From an uncultured Mobilibacterium sp. (GTDB lineage: Bacteria; Bacillota; Clostridia; Peptostreptococcales; Anaerovoracaceae): a stretch of DNA of 64,000 nt. The translations under genes were made by a program, and so were the position numbers. Below are positions 25,028 through 32,269 of this stretch, piece by piece. The stretch spans positions 75,071 through 139,070 of the forward strand of contig CAMYCF010000002.1 of NCBI GenBank assembly GCA_947254375.1, in the 5' to 3' direction. The notes under the pieces were generated by a model, which was not told where the DNA came from, did no database searches, and worked only from the letters and a program-made list of their open reading frames with translations. Every line of letters starts with the position of its first letter. Positions within the stretch are counted from its first letter, which is position 1.

Positions 25028-26107
25028 ATGGGAGAACGCGTATTTATGAAAGGCTGTGAAGCCATTGCGGAATCAGCAGTCAGAGCAGGATGTCGTTTTT
25101 TTGCGGGATACCCTATAACTCCGCAGAACGAGATACCGGAATATTTTGCAAGAAGGATGCCTGAAGTAGGCGGTACCTTCGTACAGGGCGAAAGCGAAGT
25201 TGCGTCCGTAAACATGCTCTACGGAGCGGCATCGACGGGAACGAGGGCCATGAGCTCTTCCTCGAGTACGGGTATCAGCCTTTACAGCGAAGGCGTTTCG
25301 TTCAGCGCATCGGCACGTCTGCCGATCGTATACGTCAATGTTGTAAGAGGAGGCCCGGGGATCGGAGCCATCCAGCCTTCACAGCAGGACTACCTGCAGG
25401 CTACGAAGGCGTCCGGCAACGGCGGTTTCAGGATGATAGTGCTCGCCCCGGCATCGGTACAGGAATGTGTAGACATGGTCTATGAGGCATTCGACCTCGC
25501 GGCCAGGGACGAAAACCCGGTACTGATCCTTACGGACGGCGTAATGGGAACCATGATGGAACCTGTAGTGCTTCCGCCGATGAAGAGCGAAGAGGAAGTA
25601 AAGAAACTCAAAGATGCATTCAAGCACAGAGCGATAATCGGACACCCTCTCGGTGAGCAGGCTACATGCAGACCGGGAAGCGTCGGCACGGGACAGGAAG
25701 CTGTCAACATCGAAGCAGCGGCTCTGTATAAAACATGGGATAAAGATATCAGGGTCGAGGAATACATGGTAGACGATGCCGAGATCATACTGGCGAGCTA
25801 CGGCATTTCCGCAAGGATATCGAAGGTAGTCGTAAGGGAACTCAGAAAAGAGGGCTACAAAGTCGGAATGATAAGACCTATCACCGTATCGCCTTTCCCT
25901 TATGATGCATTCAGAAAACTCGATTTCAACAGGGTAAAAGGTATTCTCGACGTCGAGATGTCGATACCTGCACAGCTCGTATGGGATATCAAATACGCGA
26001 TCGGCGAGCCTTGCCCGATAAAAGAATGCCTGAGATCCGGCGGTCAGCTTCTTACGAATGCACAGGTAAAAGATGCTGCTCTCGAGCTCATTAAGGAGGT
26101 GCTGTAA
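25028..26107 (+). CDS. 2-oxoacid:ferredoxin oxidoreductase, alpha subunit (VorB/KorA type)
   Basis: 359 residues. Pyrimidine-binding half of the thiamine-dependent oxidoreductase: GCEAIAESAVRAGCRFFAGYPITPQNEI at the start includes the YPITP motif, then GESEVASVNMLYGAASTGTR with the catalytic glutamate region, and VRGGPGIGAIQPSQQDY. It oxidatively decarboxylates a 2-oxoacid to its acyl-CoA. Sequence alone does not settle whether the substrate is 2-oxoisovalerate, 2-oxoglutarate or another acid. It abuts the beta gene directly. Confidence 0.92.
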   Translation: MGERVFMKGCEAIAESAVRAGCRFFAGYPITPQNEIPEYFARRMPEVGGTFVQGESEVASVNMLYGAASTGTRAMSSSSSTGISLYSEGVSFSASARLPIVYVNVVRGGPGIGAIQPSQQDYLQATKASGNGGFRMIVLAPASVQECVDMVYEAFDLAARDENPVLILTDGVMGTMMEPVVLPPMKSEEEVKKLKDAFKHRAIIGHPLGEQATCRPGSVGTGQEAVNIEAAALYKTWDKDIRVEEYMVDDAEIILASYGISARISKVVVRELRKEGYKVGMIRPITVSPFPYDAFRKLDFNRVKGILDVEMSIPAQLVWDIKYAIGEPCPIKECLRSGGQLLTNAQVKDAALELIKEVL

Positions 26108-26845
26108 ATGGAAAAAGTTTATACGAGAACAAAAGGCATACTTCCTGACGCGGTATCCGGATTCTGCCCGGGATGTATGCACGGAACGATACATAAACTC
26201 ATCGGTGAAGCGGTCGAAGAACTCGGTATGCTCGACAAACTCGTAAGGGTCGAGGGCGTAGGCTGCTGCGGACTCGGACAGTTCTACGTTTCGCACGATG
26301 AAACGATCGCCGCCCACGGAAGGGCATGCGCGGTAGCGACCGGTATCAAGAGGAGCAACCCTGAATCCCTCGTTTACACGTATCAGGGCGACGGAGATCT
26401 CGCCGCTATAGGACTTGCGGAAACGATGTCCGCTGCCAACAGGGGCGAGAACATCACAGTCATCTTCGTAAACAACGGTATCTACGGAATGACGGGCGGA
26501 CAGCTCGCTCCGACGACCCTGCTAGGCATGAAGTCGACGACGACACCGAAGGGAAGGATCGCCGAGGAACACGGATATCCGATGCACATGTGCGAGATCC
26601 TGAATCAGCTTCAGGCTCCGGTATATCTTGAGAGGACGGCTGTAAACACGCCTCAGAACGTAATAAAGACGAGAAAATCGATCAAGAAGGCGTTCCAGAA
26701 TCAGATCGACGGCAAGGGCTTCTCTATGGTAGAGATAGTTACTTCATGTCCTACCAACTGGGGAATGAGCGCTCTCGATTCGCTCGATTTCCTGAAGGAC
26801 AGCATGTTCAAGGAATTCCCTCTCGGCGTTGTAAGGGACAGATAG
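26108..26845 (+). CDS. 2-oxoacid:ferredoxin oxidoreductase, beta subunit (VorA/KorB type)
   Basis: 245 residues. Thiamine diphosphate-binding half: CPGCMHGTIHKLI (N-terminal CPGC motif), VGCCGLGQFY, then the diphosphate/Mg motif YQGDGDLAAIGLAET ... FVNNGIYGMTGGQ. The start follows the alpha stop without a gap after a ribosome site AAGGAGG. Together with alpha it forms the active site at their interface. Confidence 0.93.
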   Translation: MEKVYTRTKGILPDAVSGFCPGCMHGTIHKLIGEAVEELGMLDKLVRVEGVGCCGLGQFYVSHDETIAAHGRACAVATGIKRSNPESLVYTYQGDGDLAAIGLAETMSAANRGENITVIFVNNGIYGMTGGQLAPTTLLGMKSTTTPKGRIAEEHGYPMHMCEILNQLQAPVYLERTAVNTPQNVIKTRKSIKKAFQNQIDGKGFSMVEIVTSCPTNWGMSALDSLDFLKDSMFKEFPLGVVRDR

Positions 26846-26857
26846 GAGGAACAGGAC

Positions 26858-27406
26858 ATGGAAAGAAATTTGATGATAGCAGGATTCGGCGGACAGGGAG
26901 TAATGCTGATGGGCAAACTCCTCTCCGAAGCTACATGTGAATCCACAGACCTGAACGTATCCTTTTTCCCTTCATACGGTGCGGCCATGAGGGGCGGTAC
27001 GGCGAACTGCTACGTCGTAATATCCGATGAAGAGATCGGTGCGCCGGTAAGCAACAGCGTCGAAGACCTGGTCGTAATGAACGATCCTTCGCTCGTAAAA
27101 TTCCTTCCGAACCTGAAGGAAGGCGGCTCGCTCTTCATAAACAGCTCTATCGTAAAAAGCCCGATAGAGAGGAACGACATCAGCGTCGTATCGGCACCGG
27201 TAACGGAGATGGCTCTCGAAATGGGCAACGCGAAGGTGCTCAACATAATCATGCTCGGAGTATATCTCGGATATACGGAAGCCGTACCTCCTGAGGTAGT
27301 GCTCAAAGGACTTAAGAAAAAGTTCGAGAGCAAGCCGGGCGTATACGAGCTCAACGAGGAAGCTTTTTACAAGGGGTATGAAATAGGAAAAGCTCAGCGC
27401 AAATAG
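26858..27406 (+). CDS. 2-oxoacid:ferredoxin oxidoreductase, gamma subunit
   Basis: 182 residues of the POR gamma domain: IAGFGGQGVMLMGKLL at the N-terminus (CoA-binding region), SFFPSYGAAMRGGTANC, and VLNIIMLGVYLGYT. It completes the delta-alpha-beta-gamma complex. The ribosome site GGAGGAACAG precedes the ATG. An intrinsic terminator at 27483 ends the operon. Confidence 0.93.
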   Translation: MERNLMIAGFGGQGVMLMGKLLSEATCESTDLNVSFFPSYGAAMRGGTANCYVVISDEEIGAPVSNSVEDLVVMNDPSLVKFLPNLKEGGSLFINSSIVKSPIERNDISVVSAPVTEMALEMGNAKVLNIIMLGVYLGYTEAVPPEVVLKGLKKKFESKPGVYELNEEAFYKGYEIGKAQRK

Positions 27407-27482
27407 CTCACGGTAAAGAGCAAATACCAAACAGCGAAAATCGCATATTTCGAAAAGCATAACGGAACATTTTTACGGAGAG

Positions 27483-27518
27483 CGTCGCGGACAGAGAGCC
27501 GCGGCGTTTTCTTTTTTT
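27483..27518 (+). terminator. Terminator of the 2-oxoacid oxidoreductase operon
   Basis: CGTCGCGG, 8-base loop, CCGCGGCG, then TTTTCTTTTTTT. Confidence 0.88.
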
Positions 27519-27531
27519 AGCACAGAATGCA

Positions 27532-27540
27532 TGCTATAAT
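27532..27540 (+). promoter_or_regulatory. Extended -10 promoter of the VanRS-like genes
   Basis: TGC-TATAAT with no recognisable -35, 34 bases before the regulator start. Confidence 0.6.
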
Positions 27541-27573
27541 CGAAAATAATAAAGCTAAGAAGGAGCGGGAACG

Positions 27574-28271
27574 ATGAATGAACAGATCTTAGTTGTAGAT
27601 GATGAAAAAGAAATAGCGGATCTGCTTGAACTTTATCTTCAAAACGATAATTATGTCGTACATAAATTTTACAACGGAACGGAAGCGCTGAAATGCATCG
27701 ATGCCACGGAGATCGATCTGGCAATCCTCGATGTCATGCTCCCCGATGTGGACGGTTTTAGTATTTGTAAAAAATCAGAGAAAAGTTTTATTTCCCGGTC
27801 ATCATGCTTACCGCGAAAATCGATGACGGTGATAAAATAATGGGCCTTACGATAGGCGCCGACGATTATATAATAAAGCCTTTTAACCCCCTTGAAGTGG
27901 TTGCAAGAGTCAAGACGCAGCTGAGGCGTTATCAAAAGTATAACAGCCAGAGGGAAAATAAAACTGCAGAGAAAAACGAATACGATATAAGAGGGTTGCT
28001 TATCAATAAAGAAACTCATAAGTGCTTTTTATTCGGGGAAGAGATATCATTAACGCCTATTGAATTTTCGATACTTTGGTATTTGTGCGAGCATCAGGGC
28101 AAAGTAGTTTCGTCGGAGGAACTGTTCGAAAATGTTTGGAAAGAAAAATATTTAGATAATAACAACACCGTAATGGCACATATAGGCAGACTGAGAGAAA
28201 AATTAAATGAACCGGTAAAAAACCCGAAATTTATTAAAACGATCTGGGGGATAGGCTATGAAATCGAATGA
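27574..28271 (+). pseudogene. VanR-like response regulator, frameshifted
   Basis: An OmpR-family regulator split into two frames. The receiver begins MNEQILVVDDEKEIADLLELY with phospho-acceptor region AILDVMLPDVDG, then shifts frame at the run of six A at 27769-27774. One extra A would read CKKIREKFYFPVIMLTAKID and restore a complete protein of about 232 residues with an intact winged-helix domain (TPIEFSILWYLCEHQGKVVS, ending IWGIGYEIE). The remainder is undamaged, so the lesion is recent, a homopolymer sequencing error, or bypassed by slippage. It overlaps the kinase gene by 14 bases. Confidence 0.8.
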
Positions 28272-29343
28272 AAGCGGATCGAACTATCTGCTCAACACCC
28301 TGTTTAAAAGATATGTATCACAGAGCACGACGTGTGCGGTGATAATATTGGCGTGCGCAGTCGTTTCAGATAAGGTGGTCTCTGTTACACTAAGCAAATA
28401 TGTTGTTGACTACTACCTGATATACAGAAGCAGCTATGTCTATATGATAGGTCTTATATTATGGGTCGTTATTACGATGTACCTGACCTATAAGCTTTTG
28501 AAAAGGGTCGTCAATTATGTATACGAGTTACAGTCTGCGACAGACAAGCTGTTTGACGAGTCCGTGGACTACATCGAACTCTCGCCGGAATTAAGCGAGA
28601 TCGCCGCTAAAATAAACAGCCTGAAACAGGAATCCGAGAGCAATGCAAAACTCGCAAGAGAAAATGAGCAACGCAAGAATGATCTGATCATGTGTCTTGC
28701 GCATGATCTGAAAACGCCGCTCGCTTCCGTTATAGGTTACCTGACACTTTTACGTGATGACGAACAGCAAATGCCGAAGGAACTAAGGGAAAAATATCTT
28801 TCTATTTCCCTTGGCAAAGCGGAACGACTGGAAGACCTGATCAATGAACTTTTTGAGATCACAAAATACAGTTCGTCCAATATTGAGCTTCAATACAGCA
28901 ATATAAATCTGACCCGCCTGTTGGAACAGATCATCTATGAATTCACGCCTATGTTAAAAGAAAAAAACATAAGCTGTGTTCTCGATGCTTCTCAAAACAT
29001 AATGATCGATTGTGATTCGGACAAAATACAGCGGGTGTTTGACAACCTTTTGCGCAATGCGGTGATTTACGGCTACGAAAATACAGAAGTTAAAATAAGC
29101 GTCTCGCTGAACGAAAACAATGTCATAATCGTATTTAAAAATTACGGCGACCGTATTCCCGAGGAAAAACTCAAACTGCTCTTTGAACAGTTTTACCGTG
29201 TCGATGTAGACCGGAATACATCGTACGGCACGGGACTGGGACTTGCGATCGCAAAACACATCGTGGAACTGCACAAAGGAACTATAAGCGCTCAAAGTGA
29301 AGGTGAGTGTATAAAATTTACGGTCACACTTCCGGCTTCGTAA
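28258..29343 (+). CDS. VanS-like sensor histidine kinase
   Basis: 361 residues, intact. Two membrane segments (about 22-44 and 60-80) enclose a short outside loop of some 15 residues. Then come a HAMP-like linker, the H-box IMCLAHDLKTPLASVIGYLTLL (phospho-accepting His), an N-box with FDNLLRNAV, and a GTGLGLAIAKHIV G-box. The H-box and the partner regulator resemble VanS/VanR of glycopeptide-resistance regulons, but no vanHAX-type genes are present. The only downstream gene is a lipoprotein, so the signal may be a cell-wall-active agent without being vancomycin. Confidence 0.88.
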   Translation: MKSNESGSNYLLNTLFKRYVSQSTTCAVIILACAVVSDKVVSVTLSKYVVDYYLIYRSSYVYMIGLILWVVITMYLTYKLLKRVVNYVYELQSATDKLFDESVDYIELSPELSEIAAKINSLKQESESNAKLARENEQRKNDLIMCLAHDLKTPLASVIGYLTLLRDDEQQMPKELREKYLSISLGKAERLEDLINELFEITKYSSSNIELQYSNINLTRLLEQIIYEFTPMLKEKNISCVLDASQNIMIDCDSDKIQRVFDNLLRNAVIYGYENTEVKISVSLNENNVIIVFKNYGDRIPEEKLKLLFEQFYRVDVDRNTSYGTGLGLAIAKHIVELHKGTISAQSEGECIKFTVTLPAS

Positions 29344-29359
29344 GAAAATCGTAAGAAAT
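29338..29359 (+). promoter_or_regulatory. 11-bp direct repeat, candidate response-regulator site
   Basis: TCGTAAGAAAA (29338-29348) and TCGTAAGAAAT (29349-29359) are adjacent, the spacing expected for an OmpR/PhoB-type dimer. A weak promoter lies downstream (-10 TACAAT at 29420-29425, poor -35), which fits an activator-dependent promoter for the lipoprotein gene. Confidence 0.55.
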
Positions 29360-29518
29360 TCATCATAAAACAGTAGGATCGCCGTGCGGGCAATAATAAA
29401 ACTAAGGCTTTTATCCTGATACAATCTAGGTGTCATGACAAAGGCCTTTTATATTTGGGAAGCAAAAGCGAAATCGTCATTAACACTGAAAATGAAAATT
29501 GGAAACGGAGGGATAAAT

Positions 29519-30004
29519 ATGACAAAATTATCTATCAAAACAAAAGTTGTTTTAGGAATAGTCCTTACTTTATTGATCGGTCTTATGGTTACAGGATGCG
29601 CAAAATCTACATCCGCCTCTGCCTCAAAGGGATTTACGGACTTTGATCACATAGAAAAAGAATATCTTGACACCATTGATGATCTGAATTGGCCGGACGG
29701 CTTCACTACACCTACAAAACTGGAGAATGAAGACAAGAGCGCTTCTTTCGAAGTCGGCTACGGCAATACCAAGGCTTCCGACCTGTGGGAATATGTATGG
29801 ATGAAGGAGTGGCTGCATAATTACAACACAGATCCGGGGAAGGCTGCAAAGGCACTGACAGAATTGGAAAAAGCATTTGACATGCCGTACATGAGCAAGG
29901 AAAAGTGCGATGATGCCACCCGCAGTTACCTGCATGAGATCATTGATAAGGCAAAAGCAGGCGATCCGTCGGGCTTTGAAGATTTTATGAAAGCCAATTA
30001 TTGA
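29519..30004 (+). CDS. Lipoprotein of unknown function in the VanRS-like locus
   Basis: 161 residues from an ATG after ACGGAGGG. A signal peptide with lipobox (VLTLLIGLMVTGC) places the lipidated Cys near residue 28. The mature part begins with a Ser/Ala linker and is acidic and helical, with a Trp-rich stretch (DLWEYVWMKEWLHNY). I recognise no domain. Position after the two-component genes and the direct repeat upstream suggest it is the output of that system. Codon use is AT-rich like the rest of 27.5-30.1 kb. Confidence 0.75.
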   Translation: MTKLSIKTKVVLGIVLTLLIGLMVTGCAKSTSASASKGFTDFDHIEKEYLDTIDDLNWPDGFTTPTKLENEDKSASFEVGYGNTKASDLWEYVWMKEWLHNYNTDPGKAAKALTELEKAFDMPYMSKEKCDDATRSYLHEIIDKAKAGDPSGFEDFMKANY

Positions 30005-30070
30005 TCTATAGAAAGTAAAGACGAATAAAATGACTTAAAACGCTGAAAATCTGCTGATAGAGGTTTTCTC

Positions 30071-30110
30071 GGGGATCGGTTCGACAGTCGTGACCGATCC
30101 CCTTTATTAT
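30071..30110 (+). terminator. Terminator after the lipoprotein gene
   Basis: GGGGATCGGT and ACCGATCCCC (10-bp perfect stem, 12-base loop) followed by TTTATTAT. The rest of the 307-base gap to 30312 holds only this and the promoter at 30209. Confidence 0.85.
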
Positions 30111-30208
30111 ATGCAGATCGATATAGCTTTTTATCGGGAATAACGGAGAGGGCGTAGTTCATTCCGGCAAATTTCATATAAAAAGAGTAGGAATTTTGCC
30201 CGAGGCTC

Positions 30209-30237
30209 TTTTACGAACGCTGCCAAACTGGTATAAT
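30209..30237 (+). promoter_or_regulatory. Promoter of the hydrolase gene
   Basis: TTTTAC (30209-30214), 17-base spacer with TGG before the -10, TATAAT (30232-30237). Confidence 0.65.
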
Positions 30238-30311
30238 TCGATTAGATTTATCTAACACGAGCGAGCGGTCGAGTGAGCGAGAAAGCGATCGGTCGAAACG
30301 GAGGCACGAAA

Positions 30312-31070
30312 ATGTATGTCAATGAGTACGGCGACAGCAGCCGGCCTAAAATAATACTTTTACACCCTATGGAGATAACGGGGGAGGAGCTGTACGGGCT
30401 GTTTTTGCCGCATCTCAGGGGGGAGTACTGCGTGATCGCGCCGGATCAGGGCGGCCACGGAAGATCGGGACGCTACGTTTCGCTCGAAGACGAGGCGGAC
30501 ACTCTGAGGAACTATCTGCTCGGCAAGGGGTATAAAGATATAAAACTTTTGTACGGGGCGTCGATGGGAGGCAGCGTGGCGTACGAGCTCATGAAGGACC
30601 CGGCTTTTAACTTTGAGAAGATCTGGTTCGACGGGGTGACTTTCAAGGAAAGCGCGGATCTCATGTACCGCATGATGACGAAGATGTTCATCAAAAAGCT
30701 CAGGCAGGTAAAAGAAGATTCTGATGCGATGCCGGAGAGCCTCATGAAAAAATTCGGGCCGGAGTTCGCTCCGATTATGCTCAAAAACTTCGCAAAGCTG
30801 ACCGAGGAAGACATCGTGCCGATATGCTACGCGTGCACGCACCGTGAAATGGTGCCGCTCCCGAAGGAACTACAGATGAGGACACATTTGGATTGGGGCT
30901 CGAAGGAGCTCGACCTGAAGCCGTCACGTAAAGGCGTAAAAAAGTATCTGCCGTATGCGGAGAAGGTCATAAGAAAAGGCTACAACCATTGCGAATACAT
31001 GGCTTCCCACACGAAGGAATACATCGAAGAGGTGGAAAAATTCATTGTCCGCCCGCTGCTCGGGAAGTAG
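30312..31070 (+). CDS. Alpha/beta hydrolase
   Basis: 252 residues from the ATG after CGGAGG (a GTG 39 bases upstream lacks a site). The fold shows IILLHPMEITGEEL as the first strand and oxyanion loop, APDQGGHGRSG, and the nucleophile elbow LYGASMGGSVAYEL (G-x-S-x-G). The acid is probably in the PICYACTHREMV region, and the catalytic His may be in KGYNHCEYMASH near the C-terminus. Substrate unknown. A membrane-anchored methyltransferase gene follows by 32 bases on the same strand. Confidence 0.83.
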   Translation: MYVNEYGDSSRPKIILLHPMEITGEELYGLFLPHLRGEYCVIAPDQGGHGRSGRYVSLEDEADTLRNYLLGKGYKDIKLLYGASMGGSVAYELMKDPAFNFEKIWFDGVTFKESADLMYRMMTKMFIKKLRQVKEDSDAMPESLMKKFGPEFAPIMLKNFAKLTEEDIVPICYACTHREMVPLPKELQMRTHLDWGSKELDLKPSRKGVKKYLPYAEKVIRKGYNHCEYMASHTKEYIEEVEKFIVRPLLGK

Positions 31071-31102
31071 GGCTGCACGGATGATAATATTCGGAGGTAT
31101 AA

Positions 31103-31891
31103 ATGAAAGCAAATTATAAAAATTGGGTGCCGAAGGGAATGATAGTCGGATTCGATCTGGCGTCGATCGTGTTGTGCGCATGGCTCATTATGTGCATCTC
31201 CAAGGTTGTGACCGTACCGGGAGTGCTGTGGCCGGTCCTCACGGCGGTTTTTGCAGCCGTGTTCTGCGTGGTCATCTGGTTCGCGAACTGGAGCCACAGG
31301 GCTTTTAAGGCGTTTTCGTACGACGGCGAAAGGAAGCTGTCGAAAGATATCATAGAAGGCATCGCGGAGTATGTGACAGTCCCTCACGGCGGTATCGGTC
31401 TCGACGTAGGATGCGGCAGCGGTGCGCTCACGATCGCCTGCGCGAAGAGGAACCCGAACGCCGTCATGGTCGGTATCGATCGCTGGGGGAAGGACTACGC
31501 GTCCTTCAGTAAACAGCTCTGCGAGAAAAACGCAGAGGCCGAGGGCGTTTCCAATGTCCGCTTCGAGCAGGGCAACGCCGTTGAACTCAACTTCACGAAC
31601 GAATATTTCGATACCGTAACGAGCAATTACGTATATCACAATATCGCCGGGACCGACAGGCGCGATCTCCTGCGCGAGACGTTTCGTGTGCTCAAGAAGG
31701 GCGGCACTTTTGCGATACACGACATCATGATGTACAAGGGGTACCACGACATCGACGCTTTCGTCGAGGAACTCAAGAATGCCGGTTTCGAAAAGGTCGA
31801 TCTCATAGACACGACTGATGTTTTTATGACGAAAAAAGAGGCTAAAAAATTCATGCTCAGGGGCTCTAGGCTCTTAGTCGGTAAAAAATAG
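31103..31891 (+). CDS. Membrane-anchored class I SAM-dependent methyltransferase
   Basis: 262 residues. Two N-terminal membrane segments (about 13-32 and 40-61) precede a Rossmann methyltransferase: GIGLDVGCGSGALTIACA (motif I, about 98-115), VGIDRWGKD (motif II), NAVELNFTNEYFDTVTSNY (post-II/IV) and LRETFRVLKKGGTFAIHD (motif VI). The methyl acceptor is unknown; membrane anchoring suggests a lipid or hydrophobic substrate. Ribosome site TTCGGAGG. It is followed closely by a decayed second methyltransferase. Confidence 0.86.
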   Translation: MKANYKNWVPKGMIVGFDLASIVLCAWLIMCISKVVTVPGVLWPVLTAVFAAVFCVVIWFANWSHRAFKAFSYDGERKLSKDIIEGIAEYVTVPHGGIGLDVGCGSGALTIACAKRNPNAVMVGIDRWGKDYASFSKQLCEKNAEAEGVSNVRFEQGNAVELNFTNEYFDTVTSNYVYHNIAGTDRRDLLRETFRVLKKGGTFAIHDIMMYKGYHDIDAFVEELKNAGFEKVDLIDTTDVFMTKKEAKKFMLRGSRLLVGKK

Positions 31892-31909
31892 ATAACCTCG
31901 GAGGTACGA

Positions 31910-32157
31910 ATGGGATTTTTTCAGAATACGAGCGAGCCGAAAGGCTTCGGCGGAAAAATATCCGAACAGCAAACTGACGGGTCTCGATCACTCGGAACTC
32001 TCCGTAGAAAAGAGCAGGGAGTTCAATAAAAAGATAATCTACGGAGAAAGATCTGACGGGATTTCTCGGAGAAGTCGGATTCACGGATATCGAGGCGCAT
32101 CATCATCCGCAAAAGCAGTACTGGATGTGCATCACGGCGAAAAAGCCGTTAAAATAG
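31910..32157 (+). pseudogene. Remnant of a second SAM-dependent methyltransferase
   Basis: A good ribosome site and ATG give MGFFQNTSEPKGFGGK, the usual N-terminus of a small methyltransferase family. The frame then shifts. A second frame reads KLTGLDHSELSVEKSREFNKK, the segment after motif I. A third piece ends FLGEVGFTDIEAHHHPQK and WMCITAKK, the family C-terminus. Motif I and the middle of the protein are missing. At about 80 codons against about 200 normally, it is a deletion-decayed gene. Confidence 0.7.
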
Positions 32158-32186
32158 GGCGGGCGTAGGCCGCAAGCACTAATAAA

Positions 32187-32232
32187 ACCGCACGGCTGGG
32201 CAAATCACACGCCCGCCGTGCGGTCTTTTTTT
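32187..32232. terminator. Bidirectional terminator between converging genes
   Basis: ACCGCACGG and CCGTGCGGT (9-bp stem) with a T run on the plus side and AATAAAA before it, so it can serve both strands. Confidence 0.85.
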
Positions 32233-32269
32233 ATCGTAGCCGGGGGAAACTTAGCCGCGGCTTTTACGC

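Noticed and set aside
27769..27774. Programmed -1 frameshift in the VanR-like gene
   Set aside because: The A6 run is not preceded by the base needed for a good X-XXY-YYZ heptamer and no downstream pseudoknot is evident, so a simple deletion or sequencing error is the default reading.
28258..30004. Vancomycin resistance operon
   Set aside because: Only the sensor-regulator pair is Van-like; there is no vanH, ligase, vanX or vanT-type gene.
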